This document shows positions 17,182 to 25,583 of a stretch of DNA of 38,466 nucleotides, piece by piece. A program made the translations under genes and the position numbers. The notes beneath the pieces were generated by a model. The model made no database searches. It had not been told where the DNA came from and saw only the letters and a program-made list of their open reading frames with translations. Location: positions 1 to 38,466 of the forward strand of contig NZ_PDYG01000005.1 of NCBI RefSeq assembly GCF_002735305.1. The letters run 5' to 3'. The stretch's first letter is position 1, and the number at the start of each line of letters is the position of its first letter. Source of the stretch: Agathobacter ruminis. GTDB taxonomy: Bacteria > Bacillota > Clostridia > Lachnospirales > Lachnospiraceae.

Positions 17182-18435
17182 TTATGGACGCACCTGACCA
17201 TCTCCGAAAATAAGATATTTATAGCTGGTCAAAGCTTCTAGTCCCATCGGACCGCGCGCATGTAATTTTTGTGTACTGATTCCAATCTCAGCCCCAAATC
17301 CGAATTCATTTCCATCCGAGAAACGGGTTGATGCATTATGATAAACACAGGCAGCATCAATCTCCTTCATGAATTTGTCAGCATGTTCGGAATCTTCTGT
17401 CATAATTGTTTCCGAATGTCCGGTATTGTAATGATTGATATGTGCGATTGCTTCATCAATTGAATCGACAATTTTAACAGATAAAATATAATCAAGATAT
17501 TCCTTGCCAAAATCCTCTTCTGTCGCCGCAATGACATTTTCCTTGCCGCTTAGAATCGACAGGCTCTTCTCATCGCATCTGAATTGCACATGATATGGCT
17601 CTAACCGGTTGTAAATTTGCGGCAAAATTTCATTTGCAACAGATTCGTGAATCACGAGGGATTCAATGGCATTGCATACACCGATTCTCTGTGTTTTTGC
17701 ATTTTCAATAATATTCAGAGTCTTTTCAAAATCTGCAGATTCATCCACATAAACATGACAATTTCCGGTTCCGGTTTCAATGACAGGAATGCTCGAATTG
17801 TTAACCACCGCAGAAATCAGTCCCGCTCCGCCTCTTGGAATCAATACATCCACAAATTGATTCATCTTCATAAATTGTGTTGTTGTTTCTCTGTCGGTCT
17901 GTGTAATCAGATTCACCGCATCTTCCGGAATCTGGTTTATTTTTAAAGCCTCTTTGATTGCATTTACAATGGCGATATTGGAATGAATGGCATCTTTTCC
18001 GCCTTTTAAAATCACACAGTTTCCGGTCTTAAAACACAATCCGAACGCATCCGCAGAGACATTCGGTCTGGCTTCATAAATCATTCCGACCACGCCGATG
18101 GAAACGCGAACCTTCTTTAAAATCAGTCCGTTTGGCCGTGTTGTCTCAGATAAGATTTCACCCAAAGGATCATTCAGACCGGCAACCTGATCCAATCCGT
18201 CCGCAATGGCAGCAATTCTTGATGGATTAAGCATCAGTCTGTCCAGCAGTCCCTGTGGCATCTGATTGTTGCGCCCGTTTTCAAGATCGACTGCATTTGC
18301 TGCAATAATCTCATCCTGATGCGCAAGGATTGATTTGGCTGCATCATGTAATACCCGGTTTTTGACTTCCGTTGATAAATTTCCAATTACATTTTTCACA
18401 TCATGTGTACGACTGCATAAAACTTCTAATTCCAT
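17182..18435 (-). CDS. proA: Gamma-glutamyl phosphate reductase ProA
   Basis: Reduces gamma-glutamyl phosphate to glutamate semialdehyde with NADPH, the second step of proline synthesis. The 417-residue product is full length. Family signatures are [20 protein letters not shown] (120-139), [21 protein letters not shown] near 199-207 and the catalytic cysteine C254 in [11 protein letters not shown]. The C-terminal [28 protein letters not shown] is characteristic. AAAGGAG precedes the ATG. It starts three bases after fthC. The usual partner proB (glutamate 5-kinase) is not in the window. Confidence 0.97.
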   Translation of the reverse strand: MELEVLCSRTHDVKNVIGNLSTEVKNRVLHDAAKSILAHQDEIIAANAVDLENGRNNQMPQGLLDRLMLNPSRIAAIADGLDQVAGLNDPLGEILSETTRPNGLILKKVRVSIGVVGMIYEARPNVSADAFGLCFKTGNCVILKGGKDAIHSNIAIVNAIKEALKINQIPEDAVNLITQTDRETTTQFMKMNQFVDVLIPRGGAGLISAVVNNSSIPVIETGTGNCHVYVDESADFEKTLNIIENAKTQRIGVCNAIESLVIHESVANEILPQIYNRLEPYHVQFRCDEKSLSILSGKENVIAATEEDFGKEYLDYILSVKIVDSIDEAIAHINHYNTGHSETIMTEDSEHADKFMKEIDAACVYHNASTRFSDGNEFGFGAEIGISTQKLHARGPMGLEALTSYKYLIFGDGQVRP

Positions 18436-18438
18436 TGA

Positions 18439-19014
18439 TTACTCCTTTGGGTGCACATTGACGATTCCAAGTTCAGACACAAAAAAATGCAATGGAATAT
18501 CCAGTTCGGATGTTTCGAAATCAGATTCCAACTGAAAATGATATCCGACGCCGACAGAAATTCCATCAAAATCTTTCAAAAAGCGGTCATAATATCCTTT
18601 GCCATATCCGATACGATGCCCTTTTTCAGAAAAAGCCACACCCGGTACAATAACAAGCATTTTCTCATTACAGTTTGATTGCTGGAGCAATTCGGTCGTT
18701 TCATCAGGCTCCATAATCCCAAAATACCCCGGACGCATCTCATTGATATCAGTGATTCTGTAAAACAAAAGGTCCGTTGCAGTTGTTTTTGGATAGTAAA
18801 TTTGCTTTTGGTCTTTTAAAGCCTGATGAAACAACGACTTTAAATCCACTTCATGATTGATGGCATGATAAAGCAAAATACAATTTGCATTATGATACTC
18901 CGGCATGCTTTGAATATAAGTGCAAATGCGTTCGGACTTATTTTGACATTCCGTCTCCGACATGCTTTTTCGCAATTTTATATTATTTGATCGCAATTCT
19001 ATTTTTGTCCGCAT
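18439..19014 (-). CDS. fthC: 5-formyltetrahydrofolate cyclo-ligase
   Basis: Converts 5-formyltetrahydrofolate to 5,10-methenyltetrahydrofolate using ATP. The 191-residue product matches the family: an N-terminal basic helix (KIELRSNNIKLRKSM), the YYPKTTATDLLFYR strand region, and the conserved IVPGVAFSEKGHRIGYGKGYYDRFL block near 133-157, where the GYGKGYYDR motif binds the phosphates. The gene is also called ygfA or yqgN elsewhere. The first ATG fits the family N-terminus. No ribosome binding site is visible, and a good promoter places the transcription start at or near the ATG, suggesting a leaderless message. It heads the unit fthC-proA-miaB-ruvA-ruvB. Confidence 0.95.
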   Translation of the reverse strand: MRTKIELRSNNIKLRKSMSETECQNKSERICTYIQSMPEYHNANCILLYHAINHEVDLKSLFHQALKDQKQIYYPKTTATDLLFYRITDINEMRPGYFGIMEPDETTELLQQSNCNEKMLVIVPGVAFSEKGHRIGYGKGYYDRFLKDFDGISVGVGYHFQLESDFETSELDIPLHFFVSELGIVNVHPKE

Positions 19015-19020
19015 AGAGTT

Positions 19021-19049
19021 ACTTTACCATAAGATGACCGAAAACACAA
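19021..19049 (-). promoter_or_regulatory. Extended -10 promoter of fthC, predicted leaderless
   Basis: On the minus strand TTGTGT (19044-19049), 17 bases, then TAAAGT (19021-19026) with an upstream TGG extension. Only six bases separate the -10 box from the fthC ATG. Confidence 0.6.
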
Positions 19050-19054
19050 AACTA

Positions 19055-19082
19055 TTGCACGATTTCCAAAAAGAATTAAAAT
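19055..19082 (+). promoter_or_regulatory. Promoter of apbE, predicted leaderless
   Basis: TTGCAC (19055-19060), 16 bases, then TAAAAT (19077-19082). Seven bases separate the -10 box from the apbE ATG and no ribosome binding site is visible. Confidence 0.5.
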
Positions 19083-19089
19083 ATTTTCT

Positions 19090-20142
19090 ATGAAGAACTT
19101 TAAAACCAATATAAAAACAAAAAAAATCAAGTATCAATATCTGTTTTTTCTCCTGTCTGCTTTTTTCTTGAGCGGATGTAGTGCAAAACCAAATGAACCA
19201 ATTTCAAAATCCGGAACATATTTTGATACCATTATCACTGTCACATTATATGACAGTTCAGACGAACAAAAGCTGGATGATTGCATGAATATTGCAAAAG
19301 AATATGAGCAGCTGCTCTCTGCTACGGTTTCAGATAGTGATATTGCCCGAATCAATTCAAATCCTGGCGAATGGGTGACGGTGGATGCCAAAACCATCGA
19401 TGTTGTAAAAAAAGCCATTTATTATTGCAATCTGAGCAATGGCAAATTCGATATTACAATCGGAGCATTGACAGACCTCTGGAATATTTCTCAAATTGCC
19501 GGTCAATGCAACAGTCCGGACAATGAAATGCCGGAATCGGTATTGCCGGACGATGCGAAAATCAAGGAATTACTAGCGCATGTCGATTATCATAATATCG
19601 AGATTGATGAAAAAGAATCAAAGATAAAATTAAATGATCCGCTTGCCAAACTTGATCTCGGCGGAATTGCAAAAGGTTTTATCGCAGATCAGATGAAACA
19701 GTATTTGAATGAAAATGATATCAAAGAAGGGATCATCAATCTTGGAGGCAATCTCCTGACGTTGGGCCCGAAGTCAAATGGAAAGCCTTATCAAATCGGA
19801 ATTCAATATCCGTTCGACCATTCCGGGAAAGTCATTGATCAAATCGAAGTCAAAGATCAGTCCGTTGTTACTTCTGGTGTTTATGAGAGATATTTTACCG
19901 TCAATCAAAAGCGATATCATCATATTCTCTCAACGGAAACAGGTTATCCTGCAGACACAGATTTGCTCGGTGTTTCCATTATCAGTCAGTCTTCCTGCGA
20001 CGGAGATGCAATCAGTACCATTGTGCTTGCACTTGGATTAAAAGACGGCATGGCTTTTATCAATTCTCTCGATGACGTGGAAGCCGTATTTATCACAGAT
20101 CAATATGAATTGCAATACAGCAATGCGAATATCAAAAAATAG
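19090..20142 (+). CDS. apbE: FAD:protein FMN transferase, lipoprotein (ApbE)
   Basis: ApbE transfers FMN from FAD to a threonine of target proteins such as RnfG, RnfD, NqrB and NqrC, outside the membrane. The 350-residue product has a basic N-terminus, a hydrophobic stretch at about 17-28 and lipobox LSGC with C30 as the lipidated cysteine, so it is a membrane-anchored exported lipoprotein. ApbE features are YFDTIITVTLYD, LDLGGIAKGFIADQM near 194-208, NLGGNLLTLG, the histidine-containing YHHILSTETGYPAD, and the metal-site region CDGDAISTIVLALG near 305-318. It converges on the rnf operon, whose RnfG and RnfD carry flavinylation motifs, so they are its probable substrates. No ribosome binding site is seen before the ATG. 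Confidence 0.95.
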   Translation: MKNFKTNIKTKKIKYQYLFFLLSAFFLSGCSAKPNEPISKSGTYFDTIITVTLYDSSDEQKLDDCMNIAKEYEQLLSATVSDSDIARINSNPGEWVTVDAKTIDVVKKAIYYCNLSNGKFDITIGALTDLWNISQIAGQCNSPDNEMPESVLPDDAKIKELLAHVDYHNIEIDEKESKIKLNDPLAKLDLGGIAKGFIADQMKQYLNENDIKEGIINLGGNLLTLGPKSNGKPYQIGIQYPFDHSGKVIDQIEVKDQSVVTSGVYERYFTVNQKRYHHILSTETGYPADTDLLGVSIISQSSCDGDAISTIVLALGLKDGMAFINSLDDVEAVFITDQYELQYSNANIKK

Positions 20143-20165
20143 GACGCCATCTGGCGTCCTATTTT
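20135..20165. terminator. Bidirectional terminator between apbE and rnfB
   Basis: Arms AGGACGCCA (20141-20149) and TGGCGTCCT (20152-20160) extend into flanking A and T runs. Both strands have a T-tract after the stem, so it serves apbE and the rnf operon. Confidence 0.9.
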
Positions 20166-20181
20166 AATCGCATGATTCATT

Positions 20182-20973
20182 TTATAAAATAACTTTTTTC
20201 GGGCATTTCAACGCACATGCATCACAGCCTGTACATTTATCCTGATCGATATATGCGATATTGTCTACAACATGAACTGCATCACTCGGACAATTTTTCT
20301 CGCACAGATGACATCCGATACATCCCGCCTGACAAGCTGCCATAACATCTTTGCCTTTATCTTTGGATGAACATGCAACAATATGTTTTGCATCATATGG
20401 CACAAGCTCAATCAGATTCTTAGGGCAGGCTGCCACACATTTTCCGCAGGCTTTACATGCCATAGGATCCACATGTGCCACACCGTTGATGACATGAATT
20501 GCATCAAACGGACATGCTTTCACACAGGAACCATATCCAAGACAACCATAATTACATGACTTTGGTCCACCGTTAGGAACAAAAGCCATAGCCTGACAGT
20601 CTTCTACACCGGTGTAATCATAATCGGTTTTGGCTTTCTCACAATCTCCGATACATTTTACAAAAGCAACTTTCTTTGCGCCCTCTTCAGCAGCAACTCC
20701 CATGATTTCACCAATCTTGGCTCCGACAGCAGGTCCGCCGACCGGACATTGATTGACAGGTGCTTCCCCTTTTACAATCGCAGCTGCAAGACCGGAACAT
20801 CCGGCATAACCACAGCCACCACAGTTATTTCCCGGAAGAACATCAAGGATTGCTTCTTCACGAGGATCTACTTCGACTTTAAATTTTTCTCCGGAAATTC
20901 CGAGGAAGAATCCCAGAAGAACTCCTACGGCGCCAACTACGACAGCCGCTACGATAATCGCAACAAATTCCAT
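20182..20973 (-). CDS. rnfB: Rnf complex subunit RnfB (multi-cluster ferredoxin subunit)
   Basis: RnfB accepts electrons from reduced ferredoxin and passes them into the complex. The 263-residue product has an N-terminal membrane segment (about 3-26), then the 4Fe-4S domain with C51, C54, C59 and C76 (NCGGCGYAGC). Further cysteine sets follow: CNYGCLGYGSCVKACP, CKACGKCVAACP, CQAGCIGCHLCEKNCP and CTGCDACALKCP, implying several more [4Fe-4S] clusters. This cluster-rich form is typical of clostridial Rnf. GGAGGGAGAG precedes the ATG. It is the last gene of the rnf operon, 13 bases after rnfA, and ends before a shared terminator. Confidence 0.97.
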   Translation of the reverse strand: MEFVAIIVAAVVVGAVGVLLGFFLGISGEKFKVEVDPREEAILDVLPGNNCGGCGYAGCSGLAAAIVKGEAPVNQCPVGGPAVGAKIGEIMGVAAEEGAKKVAFVKCIGDCEKAKTDYDYTGVEDCQAMAFVPNGGPKSCNYGCLGYGSCVKACPFDAIHVINGVAHVDPMACKACGKCVAACPKNLIELVPYDAKHIVACSSKDKGKDVMAACQAGCIGCHLCEKNCPSDAVHVVDNIAYIDQDKCTGCDACALKCPKKVIL

Positions 20974-20986
20974 TCTACTCTCCCTC

Positions 20987-21610
20987 CTAAATCATTCCTG
21001 AGAATCCCATAAATGCAATTGACATTAAGGCTGCTGTAATCAATACGATTGCAGTTCCGCGGAATGGCTTTGGAATATCATTATATTCAATTTTCTCACG
21101 AATTCCTGCCATCAGGACAATCGCAATAAAGAATCCAACAGCGGTAAAAATTCCATAAATCATAGAGTATAATAATGCCATACCAAATGATTTGTCGGAA
21201 TAATTGGTTACAGAATTCAACGCAACGCCCAATACCGCACAGTTCGTGGTAATCAAAGGTAAGAATACACCAAGAGAACTATACAGGGAAGGGACCTTTT
21301 TCTTCAAAAACATTTCTACAAACTGTACCAGAGAAGCAATGACAAGAATGAATACGATTGTTTTCAAATAAGTCAGGTCAATGCCGCTTTTTACCAATGC
21401 CGGATTGGCAAGAATGCCGTAATAAATTAATTGTGTCACGAATGTTGCAATCGCGATGACGAAAATAACCGCTCCACCCATTCCGGCAGCAGTCTTTGTA
21501 TTCTTGGATACCCCGAGGAATGGACAAATACCGAGGAACTGGCTCAGTACAACATTATTGACAATTGCGGCTCCAACCGCAACCAATGCTAATTCTGCAA
21601 GTACACTCAT
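20987..21610 (-). CDS. rnfA: Rnf complex membrane subunit RnfA
   Basis: Integral membrane subunit of 207 residues with six predicted helices, homologous to NqrE. C29 in GICPFLG and C124 in TTNCAVLG are the conserved intramembrane cysteines that, with those of RnfE, hold a [2Fe-2S] cluster in related complexes. The N-terminus MSVLAELALVAVGAAIVNNVVLSQFLG and the C-terminus FRGTAIVLITAALMSIAFMGF are family-typical. The ATG overlaps the rnfE stop as ATGA and GGAGGTGG lies upstream, so translation is coupled. Confidence 0.97.
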   Translation of the reverse strand: MSVLAELALVAVGAAIVNNVVLSQFLGICPFLGVSKNTKTAAGMGGAVIFVIAIATFVTQLIYYGILANPALVKSGIDLTYLKTIVFILVIASLVQFVEMFLKKKVPSLYSSLGVFLPLITTNCAVLGVALNSVTNYSDKSFGMALLYSMIYGIFTAVGFFIAIVLMAGIREKIEYNDIPKPFRGTAIVLITAALMSIAFMGFSGMI

Positions 21611-22482
21611 GCTTTTTCCACCTCCTCAGTCTGATTGGCTGCTTTTGCAGATGCACAAGCTTTTGCCTGCGCACAGTTCGCACAGCTTCCCGCAAAACAT
21701 CCTGCAGGTTCGGCAAGAGGCTCGCCCTGCTCTTTCATATGTTCACGAACAAGATTCATTACCACGACCAAAACCGCAAGTACAAGAAATGCACCCGGTG
21801 CCATGATAAAGATTGTAATCGGCTTATAATAACCACCAAGTACCGCAATCAATCCTGCAAGCGCAAGAATAATTGCGAGTGTCTCCAAAAAGATTTTGCC
21901 CGGTGAAACATGTTTCATAATCAGATAACCGATTAAAACAATGCAAATCAATCCGGCAACCAGCATGCATACCGAAATTGCAGTTGATAAAGATGCAAGA
22001 TTGACAGAAAATGCTGTTGCAGCACCGAGAATTTCACGGATCAAACCGATACAGGTTAATCCGAATGTAAATCCAAGTCCCATTCCAAGTCCGTCAAAAA
22101 TAGATTCCACAGGCGGATTCTTGGATGCATAACTTTCCGCTCTTCCAAGGATGATACAGTTTACCACAATCAAAGGAATATAAACGCCTAACGCATTGGA
22201 AAGTGAAGGAAGATATGCCTGCAGCATAAACTGTACAATCGTTACCAGAGAAGCTACAACGACAATAAATGCCGGCATACGGACTCCGTTTGGTATCACT
22301 TTACGGAAAAGTGAAATCAAAAGATTTGACAATACCAATACAACCGTTGTAGAAAGTCCCATTCCCAAACCATTGATTGCCGATGAAGTAACCGCAAGTG
22401 TCGGACACATACCAAGCATCAGAACAAAGGTAGGATTTTCCTTGATAATACCGTTATATAAGCGCTCTAAATATTTATTCAT
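21607..22482 (-). CDS. rnfE: Rnf complex membrane subunit RnfE with cysteine-rich tail
   Basis: Membrane subunit homologous to NqrD, 291 residues. Six hydrophobic helices fill residues 17-245. Conserved cysteines C26 (GMCPTLAV) and C109 (VVNCIILGRAE) match the [2Fe-2S] ligands shared with RnfA. It is longer than the roughly 200-230 residue proteobacterial RsxE because of a C-terminal cytosolic tail (about 246-291). The tail holds C262, C267, C270 and C276, spaced C-x4-C-x2-C-x5-C, in an alanine-rich context. The start overlaps the rnfG stop as ATGA, with GGAGGTG upstream. Confidence 0.95.
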   Translation of the reverse strand: MNKYLERLYNGIIKENPTFVLMLGMCPTLAVTSSAINGLGMGLSTTVVLVLSNLLISLFRKVIPNGVRMPAFIVVVASLVTIVQFMLQAYLPSLSNALGVYIPLIVVNCIILGRAESYASKNPPVESIFDGLGMGLGFTFGLTCIGLIREILGAATAFSVNLASLSTAISVCMLVAGLICIVLIGYLIMKHVSPGKIFLETLAIILALAGLIAVLGGYYKPITIFIMAPGAFLVLAVLVVVMNLVREHMKEQGEPLAEPAGCFAGSCANCAQAKACASAKAANQTEEVEKA

Positions 22483-23084
22483 TTTGCACCTCCCAATTCA
22501 TTGTCAAAGAAAAGGATAGCTGCATTGCATCCGTTTGCAATTGCTTTGGATGTAATCGTGGAACCGGTGATTGCTTCAATCTGATTATCAGCTGCCGGTG
22601 TCTGCTTTACCACTTCGAATTTTTCTACATTCTTTCCTTCAAACTGACTATAGAAATCTTCTTCGGATGCTTTCAGTCCAAGTCCCGGAGTTTCGGAAGT
22701 ATCTGTGATGGAATATCCGTTCACGGTCCGGTCCATACGAATTCCTACCGAAAAAGTAATGCTGCCCTGCGAACCGTCTTTTGCAGTCACGGTAATCACA
22801 TAGCCCAACAGATTTCCGGATCCGTCCTTAGCTTCCTGTACATCATCAATGACATCGCTGTATCCGTTATCTTTCAATAATTGATTTGCAGCATTTGCAT
22901 CATATTCTGCTAAAGAAAATTGCTCCGCATCTGCAAATACGGCCTGGAAAGCCTTCTGCTGTGCAGCATTGTTAGCCGCATCGATCGGTTCTTTGGTGAT
23001 ACCGTGAACTAGACCGAGAATCAATCCGAGCACGATGGTAAATGCAAAGAGAATTAAGGCGTCATGTACAATCTTTTTATTCAT
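22479..23084 (-). CDS. rnfG: Rnf complex flavoprotein subunit RnfG
   Basis: Covalently flavinylated subunit with one N-terminal membrane helix (about 8-29) and an extracytoplasmic FMN-binding domain. The 201-residue product shows the FMN_bind features SETPGLGLKASEEDFYSQF near 129-147 and the flavinylation motif ITGSTITSKAI, where T176 of TGST is the likely FMN-bearing residue by comparison with the S(T)GAT motif of NqrC and RnfG. The start lies in an eight-base overlap with the rnfD end, with AAGGAGGCG upstream. ApbE at 19090-20142 is the expected modifying enzyme. Confidence 0.96.
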   Translation of the reverse strand: MNKKIVHDALILFAFTIVLGLILGLVHGITKEPIDAANNAAQQKAFQAVFADAEQFSLAEYDANAANQLLKDNGYSDVIDDVQEAKDGSGNLLGYVITVTAKDGSQGSITFSVGIRMDRTVNGYSITDTSETPGLGLKASEEDFYSQFEGKNVEKFEVVKQTPAADNQIEAITGSTITSKAIANGCNAAILFFDNELGGAK

Positions 23085-24036
23085 TTGTCTTCGCCTCCTT
23101 CTTCACTCCAAATGCACGAGGAACCGTTACTTTTTCAATCAATGGAACCAAAAGGTTGCTCAAGATGATTGCAAAAGAAACACCTTCCGCATTGGCACCG
23201 AAACAACGGAACAAACCGGTCAACAGACCGCATATCATACCGAATACTATCTTGCCCATCGGAGTAATCGGACTGGTCACATAATCGGTTGCCATAAAGA
23301 ATGCTCCGAGCATCAATCCGCCACCGCACAGCTGTGCAACCACATAATCAAAAGAAAATGCTTCTTTTCCAAAAATGCACATAAACAATGCAAAGGTCAA
23401 AATATATGCACCCGGAATCTTCAAATCAATGACTCCGAACAAAATCAGGATAATCGCGCCAATCAAAATGGCAATCACACTTGTCTCACCGATGGTTCCG
23501 GCTGTATTTCCAATCAACATATCCCGGACATTCACAGAAGCAAGACCTTCATTGCGAATCATGGCAAGCGGTGTGGCTGATGCAATTCCTTCATATTTGG
23601 TTCCGTTAATGAAGCTGGTCATATCTGCAGCAAATGCAATGACCAAAAAGCAACGTCCACCGAGTGCCGGGTTCATAAAGTTCTGTCCGAGGCCGCCAAA
23701 AATCATTTTGACAACGATAATGGCAAAAAATGCACCAATCACCGCTTCCCAAATTGGAAGTGTGGACGGGAAATTCAATGCCAGCAACAAACCTGTCACA
23801 ACAGCACTCAAATCATTGATGGTTTGTTTTCTCTTGGCAATCTTATTAAATACAAATTCCGAAATCACGCATGCTGCAATTGTTACAACAATCAATACCA
23901 GCGCTCTCCAGCCGAAATTATAAATTCCGAATAAAGATGTTGGCAGCAATGCGAGAATGACATAAAGCATAATATTACTGGTTGTTACCTTCTCACGCAC
24001 GTGCGGAGAAGAAGAAACCTGATATGTCTCACTCAC
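23077..24036 (-). CDS. rnfD: Rnf complex membrane flavoprotein subunit RnfD
   Basis: Polytopic subunit homologous to NqrB, 319 residues with about nine or ten hydrophobic segments. The likely covalent FMN site is T155 in IASATPL, matching the SGATPL-type motif of NqrB and RnfD. Other family segments are SSPHVREKVTTSNIMLYV at the N-terminus, GGLGQNFMNPALGGRCFL near 114-131, and ATDYVTSPITPMGKIVFG. The start codon is GTG at 24036 with AGAGGTGAAC upstream. It follows rnfC by 36 bases. Confidence 0.96.
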   Translation of the reverse strand: MSETYQVSSSPHVREKVTTSNIMLYVILALLPTSLFGIYNFGWRALVLIVVTIAACVISEFVFNKIAKRKQTINDLSAVVTGLLLALNFPSTLPIWEAVIGAFFAIIVVKMIFGGLGQNFMNPALGGRCFLVIAFAADMTSFINGTKYEGIASATPLAMIRNEGLASVNVRDMLIGNTAGTIGETSVIAILIGAIILILFGVIDLKIPGAYILTFALFMCIFGKEAFSFDYVVAQLCGGGLMLGAFFMATDYVTSPITPMGKIVFGMICGLLTGLFRCFGANAEGVSFAIILSNLLVPLIEKVTVPRAFGVKKEAKTNE

Positions 24037-24072
24037 TTTTTGTTCACCTCTCTTAATTTTTATCGAATGAAA

Positions 24073-25401
24073 TTATTTATTTGCGGCCTTCTTGCGCTTC
24101 TCGGCAAGCACAATCTTCTTTGTTGTTTTAATTGATTGTGCAACCTGACGCTTGGAAGGACATACAAAAGAACAGCTTCCACATTCAATACATTCCAGGC
24201 CGTTCCATTTTTCAAAATCTTCCAGAAGATTTCTCTCGGAGAATTTCATCAAACGGCTCGGAATTAATTTTTCCGGACATGCTTCCACACATCTGCCGCA
24301 ATTGATACATGCAATGGTCTCATTTTCGGAAACCGCATCTTCTGAAAGGCAAAGGATGGAAGAAGAGGTCTTGGTGGTAGGAATATCCAGTGAAAACATG
24401 GAAAATCCCATCATCGGACCACCGGAAATCATCTTTTTCGGTGTTGTCTTTAATCCTGCGGCATCAACCAGCTGCTGGTATGGTGTACCGATGGAATAAA
24501 GGAAATTGGATGGTTTTTCGATTGCATCTCCGGTAACGGTAGAAACACGCTTCATAACCGGAATTCCATTCTTGACTGCCTGATAAATCGCTATAATGGT
24601 CTCAACATTGTCTACAATGCATCCTGCATCGGCCGGAAGCATCTTGGAATTGATTGCGCGACCTGTTACCGCATAAATCAGCTGGCGCTCTCCGCCCTGC
24701 GGATATTTGGTCATCAGCGTGCACACTTCCATTCTGGATTCATTGGCAATGCGCTCCTGTAATTTTGATACGCAATCCATTTTATTGTTCTCGACACCAA
24801 AAACACCTTTGGCATTCGGGAACAACTGCAGAATAATCTTCATGCCTTCTACCAGTTCGTCAGTATTCTCAAGCATTCTGCGATAATCCGCGGTCAAATA
24901 CGGTTCGCACTCCGCACAATTGGCGATAATATATTCAATCTTGTCCGGCTCTTTTGGAGAAAGTTTAACATGTGTCGGGAATCCGGCACCACCCATACCA
25001 ACTACACCGGCTTCTTTGATTTTGTTAATGATTTCATCTTTGGAAAGTTTTGTGACGTCCTCGGTCTCTGTAAAACCTGCTTCAATAAACTGATCATCGC
25101 TTTCGATAAAAATCGATTCCACCATATCACCGGTAGCAACACGATGCTTTTCGATTTTTTGCACGGTTCCGGAAACGGAAGAATAAATCGGGGAAGATAC
25201 AAAGCCGGATGCCTCTGCAATCTTTTGCCCTTTCAGAACGGTATCCCCTACCGCGACAATTGGGGTTGCAGGCGCTCCAATGTGCTGTGACAAAGGAAAG
25301 ACCAGAACTCCCTTGGGTAAAACTTCTGTGATTACGGAGTCTTTTGCCAATTCCTTACCTTCATAAGGATGTACTCCGCCGGAAAATGTTTTCAAACCCA
25401 T
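24073..25401 (-). CDS. rnfC: Rnf complex NADH-interacting subunit RnfC
   Basis: Peripheral cytoplasmic subunit that exchanges electrons with NAD+/NADH through FMN and passes them to [4Fe-4S] clusters. The 442-residue product has an N-terminal RnfC barrel domain (FSGGVHPYEGKELAKDS), the nucleotide/FMN-binding glycine-rich VGMGGAGFPTHVKLSP near 135-150, a Complex1_51K/SLBB-like core, and two cluster motifs, CINCGRCVEACP (365-376) and CIECGSCSFVCP (404-415). The C-terminal alanine/lysine-rich extension of some proteobacterial RnfC proteins is absent. It is the first gene of the operon. I saw no convincing -35/-10 pair in the 180-base gap before it, although AT-rich sequence is present. Confidence 0.97.
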   Translation of the reverse strand: MGLKTFSGGVHPYEGKELAKDSVITEVLPKGVLVFPLSQHIGAPATPIVAVGDTVLKGQKIAEASGFVSSPIYSSVSGTVQKIEKHRVATGDMVESIFIESDDQFIEAGFTETEDVTKLSKDEIINKIKEAGVVGMGGAGFPTHVKLSPKEPDKIEYIIANCAECEPYLTADYRRMLENTDELVEGMKIILQLFPNAKGVFGVENNKMDCVSKLQERIANESRMEVCTLMTKYPQGGERQLIYAVTGRAINSKMLPADAGCIVDNVETIIAIYQAVKNGIPVMKRVSTVTGDAIEKPSNFLYSIGTPYQQLVDAAGLKTTPKKMISGGPMMGFSMFSLDIPTTKTSSSILCLSEDAVSENETIACINCGRCVEACPEKLIPSRLMKFSERNLLEDFEKWNGLECIECGSCSFVCPSKRQVAQSIKTTKKIVLAEKRKKAANK

Positions 25402-25530
25402 TCCTAGTGCACCTCTTTCTTTAAAAATTTGTTATAGATTTGCTTTATAAAATTAATCCAATAGCACTATTTTAATTATACATTTTATGCTTCTCATATC
25501 ATAGTATTTTTTTGAATACCAAGTAAAAAA

Positions 25531-25560
25531 TAGACAAATAAATAAAACAAATGATATAAT
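25531..25560 (+). promoter_or_regulatory. Extended -10 promoter of the yprB-like gene
   Basis: TAGACA (25531-25536), 18 bases, then a perfect TATAAT (25555-25560) preceded by TGA, giving the TGn extension. The start codon is about 24 bases downstream with an AGGAGG-type site between. Confidence 0.7.
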
Positions 25561-25583
25561 TTTTGTGTAATAGGAGGTGTTTC

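Noticed and set aside
23035-23923. Overlapping plus-strand frames of about 180 codons opposite rnfD and rnfG
   Set aside because: Shadows of membrane-protein codons; the rnf frames have overlapping starts and ribosome binding sites and fit the family along their whole length.
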